The notes under the pieces: generated by a model
Database searches by the model: none
Told to the model about the DNA's origin: nothing
What the model saw: the letters and a program-made list of their open reading frames with translations, nothing else
Program-made: the position numbers and the translations under genes
Shown here: piece after piece, positions 13,001 through 28,857 of the stretch
Layout: every line of letters begins with the position of its first letter
Position numbering within the stretch: position 1 is the first letter of the stretch
Assembly: GCF_040869045.1 (NCBI RefSeq)
Contig: NW_027136968.1
Coordinates: 124,001 to 188,000 of the forward strand
Source: Eurosta solidaginis
Lineage: Eukaryota; Arthropoda; Insecta; Diptera; Tephritidae
DNA: 64,000 bases
Reading direction: 5' to 3'

Positions 13001-16000
13001 CTTTGCACACGTATCAAGGCTCGATGACAATGCATTAATGTGATGGTGTGGTGACATAAGGTCAACGGCCATAAGGTCCATTGGCCTTATTACCACTTTG
13101 AATGGCCATAAGTTTGATTGAGACTTTGCACACGTATCAAGGCTCGATGAAAATGCATTAATGTGATGGTGTGGTAACATAAGGCTAGCGGACATAAGGT
13201 CAATTGAACTTATGTCCACCCCAAATGGCCATAGATTTGAAACCTTGCACATAATGCGAAAAACGCATTCCTTTATTAATGATAGAATTGGATGCATGGC
13301 ACATCTACGAAAGAGCATACTGGAGCCCTTTTTAACACGCTTTTATTAGCTTGACCTGTATCTATCTATGTAACGGAATCTTTGAGCTTAATTTTCACCG
13401 GTTTGTAGAAATCTGATTAATTTGAAACTTTGCATACGTATCAAGGACTGATGACAAAGCATTAATGTGATGGTGTGGTGACATAGGGTCAACGGCATAA
13501 GGCCAATTGGCCTTATTACCACTTTGAATGGCCATAAGTTTGATTCAAACTTTGCACAAGTATCAAGGCTCGATGACAATGCATTAATGTGATGGTGTGG
13601 TGACATAAGGTCAACGGCCATAAGGTCAATTGGCCTTATTACCACTTTGAATGGCCATAAGTTTGATTCAAACTTTGCACAAGTATCAAGGCTCGATGAC
13701 AATGCATTAATGTGATGGTGTGGTGACATAAGGTCAACGGCCATAAGGTCAATTGGCCTTATTACCACTTTGAATGGCCATAAGTTTGATTGAAACTTTG
13801 CACACGTATTAAGGCTCGATGAAAATGCATTAAATTGATGGTGTGGTTACATAAGGTCAACGGCCATAAGGTCAATTGGTCTTATTACCAATTTTAATGG
13901 CCATAAGCATGATTGAAACTTTGCCCACGTATCAAGGCTTGATGACAATGCATTAATGTGATTGTCTGGTGACATAAGGTCAACGGCCATAAAGTCAATT
14001 GGCCTTATTACCACTTTGAATGGCCATAAGTTTGATTGAGACTTTACACACGTATCAAGGCTCGATGAAAATGTATTAATGTGATGGTGCGGTGACATAA
14101 GGTCAACGGCATATTGCCAATTGGCCTTATTACCACTTTGAATGGCCATAAGTTTGATTCAAACTTTGCACACGTATCAAGGCTCGATGACAATGCATTA
14201 CTGTGAAGGTGTGGTGACATAGGGTCAACGGCATATTGCCAATTGGCTTTATTACCACTTTGAATGGCCATAAGTTTGATTCAAACTTTGCACACGTATT
14301 AAGGCTCGATGACAGTGCATTACTGTAATGGTGTGGTGACATAGGGTCAACGGCATATTGCCAATTGGCCTTATTACCACTTTGAATGGCCATAAGCATG
14401 ATTGAAACTTTGCACACGTATCAATGCTCGATGACAATGCATTAATGTGATGGTGTGGTGACATAAGGTCGACGGCCATAAGGTCAATTTGCCTTATTAC
14501 CACTTTGAATGGCCATAGGTTTGATTGAAACGTTGCACACGTATCAAGGCTCGATGAAAATGCATTAAATTTATGGTGTGGTGACATAAGGTCAACGGCC
14601 ATAAGGTCAGTTGGTCTTATTACCACTTTTAATGGCCATAAGCATGATTGAAACTTTGCACACGTATCAAGGCTCGATGACAATGCATTAATATGATGGT
14701 GCGGTGACATAAGGTCAATTGGCCTTATTACCTCTTTGCATGGCCATATGTTTGATTGAAACTTTGCACACATATACAGGCTGCATATACAATGCATTAA
14801 TGTGATGGTGTGGTGACATAAGGTCAACGGCCATAAGGTCAATTGGCCTTATTACCACTTTGAATGGCCATAAATTTGATTGAGACTTTGCACACGTATC
14901 AAGGTTCAATGACAATGCATTAATGTGATGGCGTGGTGACATAAGGTCAACGGGCATAAGGTCAATTGACCTTATTACCACTTTGAATGGCCATAAGTTT
15001 GATTGAAACTTTGCACACGTATCAAGGCTCGATGACAATGCATTAATGTGATGGTGTGGTGACATAAGGTCAACGGCCATAAAGTCAATTGGCCTTATTA
15101 CCACTTTGAATGGCCATAAGTTTGATTGAAGCTTTGCACACGTATCAAGGCTCTATAAAAATGCATTAATGTGATGGTGCGGTGACATAAGGTCAACGGC
15201 CATAAGGTCAATTGGCCTTATTACCACTTTGAATGGCCATAAGTTTGACTGAGACTTTTGCACATGTATCAAGGACTGATGACAAAGCATTAATGTGATG
15301 GTGTGGTGACATAGGGTCAACGGCATAAGGCCAATTGGCCTTATTACCACTTTGAATGGCCATAAGTTTGATTCAAACTTTGCACACGTATCAAGGCTCG
15401 ATGAGAATGCATCAATATGATGGTGTGGTGACATAAGGTCAACGGCCATAAGGTAAATTGGCCTTATTATCACTTTGAATGGCCATAAGTTTGACTGAAA
15501 CGTTGCACACGTATCAAGGATCGATGAAAATGCATTATATTGATGGTGTGGTGACATAAGGTCAACGGCCATAAGGTCAATTGGCCTTATTACCACTTTG
15601 AATGGCCATAAGTTTGATCATGACTTTGCGCACGTATCAAGGATCGATGGCAATGCATTAATGTCATGGTGTGGTGACATAAGGTCAACGGCCATAAGGT
15701 CAATTGGCCTTATTACCACTTTGAATGGTCATAAGTTTGATTGAAACTTTGCACACGTATCAAGGCTCGATGACAATGCAATAATGTGATGGTGGGGTGA
15801 TATAAGGTTAACGGACATAAGGTCAATTGAACTTATGACCACCCCAAATGGCAATAGATTTGAAACCTTGCACCTGCGAAAAACGCATTCCTTTATTAAC
15901 ACGCTTTTATTAGCTTGGCCTGTATCTATGTAACGGAATTTTTGAGCTTAATTTTCACCGGTTTCTATAAGTCTGATTAATTTGAAACCTTGCACCTGCG

Positions 16001-17568
16001 AAAAACGCATTCCTTTATTAACACGATTTTATTAGCTTGGCCTGTATCTATGTAACGGAATTTTTGAGCTTAATTTTCACCGGTTTCTATAAGTCTGATT
16101 AATTTGAAACTTTGCATACGTATCAAGGACTGATGACATAGCATTAATGTGATGGTGTGGTGACATAGGATCAACGGCATAAGGCCAATTGGCCTTATTA
16201 CCACTTTGAATGGCCATAAGTTTGATTTAAACTTTGCACACATATCAAGGCTCGAAGAAAATGCAATCATGTGATGGGGGGGTGACATAAGGTCAATTGG
16301 CCTTATTACCTCTTTGAATGGCCATAAGTTTGATTTAAACTTTGCACACATATCAAGGCTCGAAGAAAATGCAATCATGTGATGGTGGGGTATCATAAGG
16401 TTAGCGAACATAAGGTCAATGGAACTTATGACCACCCCAAATGGCCATAGATTTGAAACCTTGCACATAATGCGAAAAACGCATTCCTTTATTAATGATA
16501 GAAGTGGATGCATGGCACATCTACGAAAGAGCATACTGGAGCCCTTTTTAACACGCTTTTATTAGCTTGACCTGTATCTATGTAACGGAATCTTTGAGCT
16601 TAATTTTCACCGGTTTCTAGAAGTCTGATTAATTTGAAACTTTGCATACGTATCAAGGGCTGATGACAAAGCATTAATTTGATGGTGTGGTGACATAGAT
16701 TCAACGGCATAAGGCCAATTGGCCTTATTACCACTTCGAATGGCCATAAGTTTGATTCAAACTTTGCACACGTATCAAGGCTCGATGACAATGCATTAAT
16801 GTGATAGTGTGGTGACACAAGGTCAACGGCCATAAGGTCAATTGGCCTTATTACCACTTTCAATGGCCATAAATTTGATTGAGACTTTGCACACGTATCA
16901 AGGCTCGATGACAATGCAATAATGTGATGGTGGGGTGATATAAGGTTAACGGACATAAGGTCAATTGAACTTATGACCACCCCAAATGGCAATAGATTTG
17001 AAACCTTGCACCTGCGAAAAACGCATTCCTTTATTAACACGCTTTTATTAGCTTGGCCTGTATCTATGTAACGGAATTTTTGAGCTTAATTTTCACCGGT
17101 TTCTATAAGTCTGATTAATTTGAAACCTTGCACCTGCGAAAAACGCATTCCTTTATTAACACGATTTTATTAGCTTGGCCTGTATCTATGTAACGGAATT
17201 TTTGAGCTTAATTTTCACCGGTTTCTATAAGTCTGATTAATTTGAAACTTTGCATACGTATCAAGGACTGATGACATAGCATTAATGTGATGGTGTGGTG
17301 ACATAGATTCAACGGCATAAGGCCAATTGGCCTTATTACCACTTTGAATGGCCATAAGTTTGATTGAAACTTTGCACACGTATTAAGGCTCGATGAAAAT
17401 GCATTAAATTGATGGTGTGGTGACATAAGGTCAACGGCCATAAGGTCAATTGGTCTTATTACCACTTTCAATGGCCATAAGCATGATTGAAACTTTGCAC
17501 ACGTATCAAGGCTCGATGACAATGCATTAATGTGATGGTGTGGTTACATAAGGTCCACGGCCATAAGG

Positions 17569-20500
17569 TCAATTTGCCTTATTACCACTTTGAATGGCCA
17601 TAAGTTTGATTGAAACTTTGCACACACACGTATCAAGGCTCGATGACAATGCATTAATGTGATGGTGCGGTGACATAAGGTCAATTGGCTTTATTACCTC
17701 TTTGCATGGCCATATGTTTGATTGAAACTTTTCACAAATATACAGGCTGCATATACAATGCATTAATGTGATGGTGTGGTGACATAAGGTCAACGGCCAT
17801 AAGGTCAATTGGCCTTATTACCACTTTGAATGGCCATAAATTTGATTGAGACTTTGCACACGTATCAAGGTTCGATGACAATGCATTAATGTGATGGCGT
17901 GGTGACATAAGGTCAACGGGCATATGGTCAATTGGCCTTATTACCACTTTGAATGGCCATAAGTTTGATTGAAACTTTGCACACGTATCAAGGCTCGATG
18001 ACAATGCATTAATGTGATGGTGTGGTGACATAAGGTCAACGGCCATAAGGTCAATTGGCCTTATTACCACTTTGAATGGCCACAAGTTTGATTGAAACTT
18101 TGCACACGTATCAAGGCTCTATAAAAATGCATTAATGTGATGGTGCGGTGACATAAGGTCAACGGCCATAAGGTCAATTGGCCTTATTACCACTTTGAAT
18201 GGCCATAAGTTTGACTGAGACTTTTGCACACGTATCAAGGACTGATGACAAAGCATTAATGTGATGGTGTGGTGACATAAGGTCAACGGCATAAGGCCAA
18301 TTGGTCTTATTACCACTTTGAATGGCCATAAGTTTGATTGAAACTTTGCATAGGTATTAAGGCTCGGTGACAATGCATTAATGTGATGGTGTGGTGACAT
18401 AAGGTCAACGGCCATAAGGTCAATTGGCCTTATTACCACTTTGAATGGCCACAAGTTTGATTGAAACTTTGCACACGTATCAAGGCTCTATAAAAATGCA
18501 TTAATGTGATGGTGCGGTGACATAAGGTCAACGGCCATAAGGTCAATTGGCCTTATTACCACTTTGAATGGCCATAAGTTTGACTGAGACTTTTGCACAC
18601 GTATCAAGGACTGATGACAAAGCATTAATGTGATGGTGTGGTGACATAGGGTCAACGGCATAAGGCCAATTGGTCTTATTACCACTTTGAATGGCCATAA
18701 GTTTGATTGAAAGTTTGCATAGGTATTAAGACTCGATGACAATGCATTAATGTGATGGTGTGGTGACATAAGGTCAACGGCCTTGAGGTCAATTGGCGTT
18801 ATTACCACTTTGAATGGCCATAAGTTTGAGTGAGACTTTGCACACGTATCAAGGCTCGATGACAATGCATTAATGTGATGGTGTGGTGACATAAGGTCAA
18901 CGGCCATAAGGTCCATTGGCCTTATTACCACTTTGAATGGCCATAAGTTTGATTGAGACTTTGCACACGTATCAAGGCTCGATGAAAATGCATTAATGTG
19001 ATGGTGTGGTGACATAAGGTTAGCGGACATAAGGTCAATTGAACTTATGTCCACCCCAAATGGCCATAGATTTGAAACCTTGCACATAATGCGAAAAACG
19101 CATTCCTTTATTAATGATAGAAGTGGATGCATGGCACATCTACGAAAGAGCATACTGGAGCCCTTTTTAACACGCTTTTATTAGCTTGACCTGTATCTAT
19201 CTATGTAACGGAATCTTTGAGCTTAATTTTCACCGGTTTGTAGAAATCTGATTAATTTGAAACTTTGCATACGTATCAAGGACTGATGACAAAGCATTAA
19301 TGTGATGGTGTGGTGACATAGGGTCAACGGCATAAGGCCAATTGGCCTTATTACCACTTTGAATGGCCCTAAGTTTGATTCAAACTTTGCACAAGTATCA
19401 AGGCTCGATGACAATGCATTAATGTGATGGTGTGGTGACATAAGGTCAACGGCCATAAGGTCAATTGGCCTTATTACCACTTTGAATGGCCATAAGTTTG
19501 ATTGAAACTTTGCACACGTATTAAGGCTCGATGAAAATGCATTAAATTGATGGTGTGGTTACATAAGGTCAACGGCCATAAGGTCAATTGGTCTTATTAC
19601 CAATTTTAATGGCCATAAGCATGATTGAAACTTTGCCCACGTATCAAGGCTTGATGACAATGCATTAATGTGATTGTCTGGTGACATAAGGTCAACGGCC
19701 ATAAAGTCAATTGGCCTTATTACCACTTTGAATGGCCATAAGTTTGATTGAGACTTTACATACGTATCAAGGCTCGATAAAAATGTATTAATGTGATGGT
19801 GCGGTGACATAATGTCAACGGCATATTGCCAATTGGCCTTATTACCACTTTGAATGGCCATAAGTTTGATTCAAACTTTGCACACGTATCAAGGCTCGAT
19901 GACAATGCATTACTGTGATGGTGTGGTGACATAGGGTCAACGGCATATTGCCAATTGGCCTTATTACCACTTTGAATGGCCATAAGTTTGATTCAAACTT
20001 TGCACACGTATTAAGGCTCGATGACAGTGCATTACTGTAATGGTGTGGTGACATAGGGTCAACGGCATATTGCCAATTGGCCTTATTACCACTTTGAATG
20101 GCCATAAGCATGATTGAAACTTTGCACACGTATCAAGGTTTAATGACAATGCATTAATGTGATGGTCTGGTGACATAAGGTCAACGGCCATAAAGTCAAT
20201 TGGCCTTATTACCACTTTGAATGGCCAAAGTTTGATTGAGACTTTGCACACGTATCCAGGCTTGATGACAATGCATTACTGTGATAGTCTGGTGGCATAA
20301 AGTCAACGGCCATAAAGTCAATTGGCCTTATTACCATTTTGAATGGCCATAAGTTTGGTTGAGACTTTGCACACGTATCAAGGCTCGATGGCAATGCATT
20401 ACTGTGATGGTGTGGTGACATAAGGTCAACGGCCATAAGGTCAATTGGTCTTATTACCACTTTTAATGGCCATAAGCATGATTGAAACTTTGCACACGTA

Positions 20501-21680
20501 TCAAGGCTCGATGACAATGCATTAATGTGATGGTGTGGTGACATAAGGTCCACGGCCATAAGGTCAATTTGCCTTATTACCACTTTGAATGGCCATAAGT
20601 TTGATTGAAACGTTGCACACGTATCAAGGCTCGATGGAAATGTATTAAATTGATGGTGTGGTGACATAAGGTCAACGGCCATAAGGCCAATTGGTCTTAT
20701 TACCACTTTTAATGGACAAAAGCATGATTGAAACTTTGCACACGTATGAAGGCTCGACGACAATGCATTAATGTGATGGTGTGGTGACATAAGGTCAACG
20801 GCCATAAGGTCAATTGGCCTTATTACCACTTTGAATGGCCATAAGTTTGATTGAAACTTTGCACACGTATCAATGCTCGATGACAATGCATTAATGTGAT
20901 GGTGTGGTGACATAAGGTCGACGGCCATAAGGTCAGTTTGCCTTATTACCACTTTGAATGGCCATAGGTTTGATTGAAACGTTGCACACGTATCAAGGCT
21001 CGATGAAAATGCATTAAATTGATGGTGTGGTGACATAAGGTCAACGGCCATAAGGTCAGTTGGTCTTATTACCACTTTTAATGGCCATAAGCATGATTGA
21101 AACTTTGCACACGTATCAAGGCTCGATGACAATGCATTAATATGATGGTGCGGTGACATAAGGTCAATTGGCCTTATTACCTCTTTGCATGGCCATATGT
21201 TTGATTGAAACTTTGCACACATATACAGGCTGCATATACAATGCATTAATGTGATGGTGTGGTGACATAAGGTCAACGGCCATAAGGTCAATTGGCCTTA
21301 TTACCACTTTGAATGGCCATAAATTTGATTGAGACTTTGCACACGTATCAAGGTTCAATGACAATGCATTAATGTGATGGCGTGGTGACATAAGGTCAAC
21401 GGGCATAAGGTCAATTGACCTTATTACCACTTTGAATGGCCATAAGTTTGATTGAAACTTTGCACACGTATCAAGGCTCGATGACAATGCATTAATGTGA
21501 TGGTGTAGTGACATAAGGTCAACGGCCATAAAGTCAATTGGCCTTATTACCACTTTGAATGGCCATAAGTTTGATTGAAGCTTTGCACACGTATCAAGGC
21601 TCTATAAAAATGCATTAATGTGATGGTGCGGTGACATAAGGTCAACGGCCATAAGGTCAATTGGCCTTATTACCACTTTG
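17569..21680. repeat. Higher-order repeat block, copy 1
   Basis: This block of about 4.1 kb recurs at 36342-40453 at a constant offset of exactly 18,773 bases. Landmarks checked: 17569, 17732, 18488, 19223, 19559, 19842, 19964, 21164 and 21602. There is therefore no net insertion or deletion over the whole length, although single-base differences occur. Partial copies of the same order occur elsewhere at offsets near 6 kb (for example 14252 to 20209, 5957 bases). The fundamental higher-order unit appears to be about 6 kb (roughly 48 monomers), with a longer three-unit register of about 18.8 kb. Confidence 0.85.
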
Positions 21681-22786
21681 AATGGCCATAAGTTTGATTC
21701 AAACTTTGCACACGTATCAAGGCTCGATGAGAATGCATCAATATGATGGTGTGGTGACATAAGGTCAACGGCCATAAGGTAAATTGGCCTTATTATCACT
21801 TTGAATGGCCATAAGTTTGACTGAAACGTTGCACACGTATCAAGGATCGATGAAAATGCATTATATTGATGGTGTGGTGACATAAGGTCAACGGCCATAA
21901 GGTCAATTGGCCTTATTACCACTTTGAATGGCCATAAGTTTGATCAAGACTTTGCGCACGTATCTGCAATAATGTGATGGTGGGGTGACATAAGGTTAAC
22001 GGACATAAGGTCAATTGAACTTATGACCACCCCAAATGGCAATAGATTTGAAACCTTGCACCTGCGAAAAACGCATTCCTTTATTAACACGCTTTTATTA
22101 GCTTGGCCTGTATCTATGTAACGGAATTTTTGAGCTTAATTTTCACCGGTTTCTATAAGTCTGATTAATTTGAAACCTTGCACCTGCGAAAAACGCATTC
22201 CTTTATTAACACGATTTTATTAGCTTGGCCTGTATCTATGTAACGGAATTTTTGAGCTTAATTTTCACCGGTTTCTATAAGTCTGATTAATTTGAAACTT
22301 TGCATACGTATCAAGGACTGATGACATAGCATTAATGTGATGGTGTGGTGACATAGGATCAACGGCATAAGGCCAATTGGCCTTATTACCACTTTGAATG
22401 GCCATAAGTTTGATTTAAACTTTGCACACATATCAAGGCTCGAAGAAAATGCAATCATGTGATGGGGGGTGACATAAGGTCAATTGGCCTTATTACCTCT
22501 TTGAATGGCCATAAGTTTGATTTAAACTTTGCACACATATCAAGGCTCGAAGAAAATGCAATCATGTGATGGTGGGGTAACATAAGGTTAGCGAACATAA
22601 GGTCAATGGAACTTATGACCACCCCAAATGGCCATAGATTTGAAACCTTGCACATAATGCGAAAAACGCATTCCTTTATTAATGATAGAAGTGGATGCAT
22701 GGCACATCTACGAAAGAGCATACTGGAGCCCTTTTTAACACGCTTTTATTAGCTTGACCTGTATCTATGTAACGGAATCTTTGAGC

Positions 22787-23772
22787 TTAATTTTCACCGG
22801 TTTCTAGAAGTCTGATTAATTTGAAACTTTGCATACGTATCAAGGGCTGATGACAAAGCATTAATTTGATGGTGTGGTGACATAGATTCAACGGCATAAG
22901 GCCAATTGGCCTTATTACCACTTCGAATGGCCATAAGTTTGATTCAAACTTTGGACACGTATCAAGGCTCGATGACAATGCATTAATGTGATAGTGTGGT
23001 GACACAAGGTCAACGGCCATAAGGTCAATTGGCCTTATTACCACTTTGAATGGCCATAAGTTTGATTGAAACTTTGCACACGTATTAAGGCTCGATGAAA
23101 ATGCATTAAATTGATGGTGTGGTGACATAAGGTCAACGGCCATAAGGTCAATTGGTCTTATTACCACTTTCAATGGCCATAAGCATGATTGAAACTTTGC
23201 ACACGTATCAAGGCTCGATGACAATGCATTAATGTGATGGTGTGGTTACATAAGGTCCACGGCCATAAGGTCAATTTGCCTTATTACCACTTTGAATGGC
23301 CATAAGTTTAATTGAAACTTTGCACACACACGTATCAAGGCTCGATGACAATGCATTAATGTGATGGTGCGGTGACATAAGGTCAATTGGCTTTATTACC
23401 TCTTTGCATGGCCATATGTTTGATTGAAACTTTTCACAAATATACAGGCTGCATATACAATGCATTAATGTGATGGTGTGGTGACATAAGGTCAACGGCC
23501 ATAAGGTCAATTGGCCTTATTACCACTTTGAATGGCCATAAATTTGATTGAGACTTTGCACACGTATCAAGGTTCGATGACAATGCATTAATGTGATGGC
23601 GTGGTGACATAAGGTCAACGGGCATATGGTCAATTGGCCTTATTACTACTTTGAATGGCCATAAGTTTGATTGAAACTTTGCACACGTATCAAGGCTCGA
23701 TGACAATGCATTAATGTGATGGTGTGGTAACATAAGGTCAACGGCCATAAGGTCAATTGGCCTTATTACCAC
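22787..23772. repeat. Local ~1-kb duplicated segment, offset 1995
   Basis: The monomer order from 22787 to about 23700 is repeated at 24782-25700 with an offset of 1995 bases (22787 to 24782, 23271 to 25266, 23434 to 25429). The interval between contains a partial spacer-bearing unit. Further copies occur at 31181, 35858 and 41822 (steps of 6399, 4677 and 5964), showing that higher-order units differ by large internal deletions. Confidence 0.8.
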
Positions 23773-25800
23773 TTTGAATGGCCATAAGTTTGATCAAGAC
23801 TTTGCGCACGTATCAAGGATCGATGGCAATGCATTAATGTCATGGTGTGGTGACATAAGGTCAACGGCCATAAGGTCAATTGGCCTTATTACCACTTTGA
23901 ATGGTCATAAGTTTGATTGAAACTTTGCACACGTATCAAGGTTCGATGACAATGCATTAATGTGATGGCGTGGTGACATAAGGTCAACGGGCATATGGTC
24001 AATTGGCCTTATTACCACTTTGAATGGCCATAAGTTTGATTGAAACTTTGCACACGTATCAAGGCTCGATGACAATGCATTAATGTGATGGTGTGGTGAC
24101 ATAAGGTCAACGGCCATAAGGTCAATTGGCCTTATTACCACTTTGAATGGCCATAAGTTTGATTGAAACTTTGCACACGTATCAAGGCTCGATGACAATG
24201 CATTAATGTGATGGTGTGGTGACATAAGGTCAACGGCCATAAGGTCAATTGGCCTTATTACCACTTTGAATGGCCATAAGTTTGATTCAAACTTTGCACA
24301 CGTATCAAGGCTCGATGACAATGCATTACTGTGATGGTGTGGTGACATAGGGTCAACGGCATATTGCCAATTGGCTTTATTACCACTTTGAATGGCCATA
24401 AGTTTGATTTAAACTTTGCACACATATCAAGGCTCGAAGAAAATGCAATCATGTGATGGGGGGGTGACATAAGGTCAATTGGCCTTATTACCTCTTTGAA
24501 TGGCCATAAGTTTGATTTAAACTTTGCACACATATCAAGGCTCGAAGAAAATGCAATCATGTGATGGTGGGGTAACATAAGGTTAGCGAACATAAGGTCA
24601 ATGGAACTTATGACCACCCCAAATGGCCATAGATTTGAAACCTTGCACATAATGCGAAAAACGCATTCCTTTATTAATGATAGAAGTGGATGCATGGCAC
24701 ATCTACGAAAGAGCATACTGGAGCCCTTTTTAACACGCTTTTATTAGCTTGACCTGTATCTATGTAACGGAATCTTTGAGCTTAATTTTCACCGGTTTCT
24801 AGAAGTCTGATTAATTTGAAACTTTGCATACGTATCAAGGGCTGATGACAAAGCATTAATTTGATGGTGTGGTGACATAGATTCAACGACATAAGGCCAA
24901 TTGGCCTTATTACCACTTCGAATGGCCATAAGTTTGATTCAAACTTTGCACACGTATCAAGGCTCGATGACAATGCATTAATGTGATAGTGTGGTGACAC
25001 AAGGTCAACGGCCATAAGGTCAATTGGCCTTATTACCACTTTGAATGGCCATAAGTTTGATTGAAACTTTGCACACGTATTAAGGCTCGATGAAAATGCA
25101 TTAAATTGATGGTGTGGTGACATAAGGTCAACGGCCATAAGGTCAATTGGTCTTATTACCACTTTCAATGGCCATAAGCATGATTGAAACTTTGCACACG
25201 TATCAAGGCTCGATGACAATGCATTAATGTGATGGTGTGGTTACATAAGGTCCACGGCCATAAGGTCAATTTGCCTTATTACCACTTTGAATGGCCATAA
25301 GTTTGATTGAAACTTTGCACACACACGTATCAAGGCTCGATGACAATGCATTAATGTGATGGTGCGGTGACATAAGGTCAATTGGCTTTATTACCTCTTT
25401 GCATGGCCATATGTTTGATTGAAACTTTTCACAAATATACAGGCTGCATATACAATGCATTAATGTGATGGTGTGGTGACATAAGGTCAACGGCCATAAG
25501 GTCAATTGGCCTTATTACCACTTTGAATGGCCATAAATTTGATTGAGACTTTGCACACGTATCAAGGTTCGATGACAATGCATTAATGTGATGGCGTGGT
25601 GACATAAGGTCAACGGGCATATGGTCAATTGGCCTTATTACCACTTTGAATGGCCATAAGTTTGATTGAAACTTTGCACACGTATCAAGGCTCGATGACA
25701 ATGCATTAATGTGATGGTGTGGTGACATAAGGTCAACGGCCATAAGGTCAATTGGCCTTATTACCACTTTGAATGGCCACAAGTTTGATTGAAACTTTGC

Positions 25801-26905
25801 ACACGTATCAAGGCTCTATAAAAATGCATTAATGTGATGGTGCGGTGACATAAGGTCAACGGCCATAAGGTCAATTGGCCTTATTACCACTTTGAATGGC
25901 CATAAGTTTGACTGAGACTTTTGCACACGTATCAAGGACTGATGACAAAGCATTAATGTGATGGTGTGGTGACATAAGGTCAACGGCATAAGGCCAATTG
26001 GTCTTATTACCACTTTGAATGGCCATAAGTTTGATTGAAACTTTGCATAGGTATTAAGGCTCGATGACAATGCATTAATGTGATGGTGTGGTGACATAAG
26101 GTCAACGGCCATAAGGTCAATTGGCCTTATTACCACTTTGAATGGCCACAAGTTTGATTGAAACTTTGCACACGTATCAAGGCTCTATAAAAATGCATTA
26201 ATGTGATGGTGCGGTGACATAAGGTCAACGGCCATAAGGTCAATTGGCCTTATTACCACTTTGAATGGCCATAAGTTTGACTGAGACTTTTGCACACGTA
26301 TCAAGGACTGATGACAAAGCATTAATGTGATGGTGTGGTGACATAAGGTCAACGGCATAAGGCCAATTGGTCTTATTACCACTTTGAATGGCCATAAGTT
26401 TGATTGAAACTTTGCATAGGTATTAAGGCTCGATGACAATGCAGTAATGTGATGGTGTGGTGACATAAGGTCAACGGCCATAAGGTCAATTGGCCTTATT
26501 ACCACTTTGAATGGCCACAAGTTTGATTGAAACTTTGCACACGTATCAAGGCTCTATAAAAATGCATTAATGTGATGGTGCGGTGACATAAGGTCAACGG
26601 CCATAAGGTCAATTGGCCTTATTACCACTTTGAATGGCCATAAGTTTGACTGAGACTTTTGCACACGTATCAAGGAATGATGACAAAGCATTAATGTGAT
26701 GGTGTGGTGACATAGGGTCAACGGCATAAAGCCAATTGGCCTTATTACCACTTTGAATGGCCATAAGTTTGATTCAAACTTTGCACAAGTATCAAGGCTC
26801 GATGACAATGCATTAATGTGATGGTGTGGTGACATAAGGTCAACGGCCATAAGGTCAATTGGCCTTATTACCACTTTGAATGGCCATAAGTTTGATTGAA
26901 ACTTT
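25801..26905. repeat. 369-bp trimer repeated three times
   Basis: Three consecutive monomers, recognised by the CTCTATAAAAATGC, GACTTTTGCACACG and GCATAGGTATTAAGG variants, form a 369-bp unit. It starts near 25810, 26180 and 26548; the third copy diverges in its last monomer. The same trimer is present in two copies at 18119-18860. This is a local expansion by whole-trimer unequal exchange. Confidence 0.85.
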
Positions 26906-28857
26906 GCACACGTATTAAGGCTCGATGAAAATGCAATAAATTGATGGTGTGGTTACATAAGGTCAACGGCCATAAGGTCAATTGGTCTTATTACCAATTT
27001 TAATGGCCATAAGCATGATTGAAACTTTGCCCACGTATCAAGGCTTGATGACAATGCATTAATGTGATTGTCTGGTGACATAAGGTCCACGGCCATAAAG
27101 TCAATTGGCCTTATTACCACTTTGAATGGCCATAAGTTTGATTGAGACTTTGCACACGTATCAAGGCTCGATGAAAATGTATTAATGTGATGGTGCGGTG
27201 ACATAAGGTCAACGGCATATTGCCAATTGGCCTTATTACCACTTTGAATGGCCATAAGTTTGATTCAAACTTTGCACACGTATCAAGGCTCGATGACAAT
27301 GCATTACTGTGATGGTGTGGTGACATAGGGTCAACGGCATATTGCCAATTGGCCTTATTACCACTTTGAATGGCCATAAGTTTGATTCAAACTTTGCACA
27401 CGTATTAAGGCTCGATGACAGTGCATTACTGTAATGGTGTGGTGACATAGGGTCAACGGCATATTGCCAATTGGCCTTATTACACTTTGAATGGCCATAA
27501 GCATGATTGAAACTTTGCACACGTATCAAGGTCTAATGACAATGCATTAATGTGATGGTCTGGTGACATAAGGTCAACGGCCATAAAGTCAATTGGCCTT
27601 ATTACCACTTTGAATGGCCAAAGTTTGATTGAGACTTTGCACACGTATCAAGGGCTTGATGACAATGCATTACTGTGATAGTCTGGTGGCATAAAGTCAA
27701 CGGCCATAAAGTCAATTGGCCTTATTACCATTTTGAATGGCCATAAGTTTGGTTGAGACTTTGCACACGTATCAAGGCTCGATGACAATGCATTACTGTG
27801 ATGGTGTGGTGACATAAGGTCAACGGCCATAAGGTCAATTGGTCTTATTACCACTTTTAATGGCCATAAGCATGATTGAAACTTTGCACACGTATCAAGG
27901 CTCGATGACAATGCATTAATGTGATGGTGTGGTGACATAAGGTCCACGGCCATAAGGTCAATTTGCCTTATTACCACTTTGAATGGCCATAAGTTTGATT
28001 GAAACGTTGCACACGTATCAAGGCTCGATGGAAATGTATTAAATTGATGGTGTGGTGACATAAGGTCAACGGCCATAAGGCCAATTGGTCTTATTACCAC
28101 TTTTAATGGACAAAAGCATGTTTGAAACTTTGCACACGTATGAAGGCTCGACGACAATGCATTAATGTGATGGTGTGGTGACATAAGGTCAACGGCCATA
28201 AGGTCAATTGGCCTTATTACCACTTTGAATGGCCATAAGTTTGATTGAAACTTTGCACACGTATCAATGCTCGATGGACAATGCATTAATGTGATGGTGT
28301 GGTGACATAAGGTCGACGGCCATAAGGTCAATTTGCCTTATTACCACTTTGAATGGCCATAGGTTTGATTGAAACGTTGCACACGTATCAAGGCTCGATG
28401 AAAATGCATTAAATTGATGGTGTGGTGACATAAGGTCAACGGCCATAAGGTCAGTCGGTCTTATTACCACTTTTAATGGCCATAAGCATGATTGAAACTT
28501 TGCACACGTATCAAGGCTCGATGACAATGCATTAATATGATGGTGCGGTGACATAAGGTCAATTGGCCTTATTACCTCTTTGCATGGCCATATGTTTGAT
28601 TGAAACTTTGCACACATATACAGGCTGCATATACAATGCATTAATGTGATGGTGTGTTGACATAAGGTCAACGGCCATAAGGTCGATTGGCCTTATTACC
28701 ACTTTGAATGGCCATAAATTTGATTGAGACTTTGCACACGTATCAAGGTTCAATGACAATGCATTAATGTGATGGCGTGGTGACATAAGGTCAACGGGCA
28801 TAAGGTCAATTGACCTTATTACCACTTTGAATGGCCATAAGTTTGATTGAAACTTTG

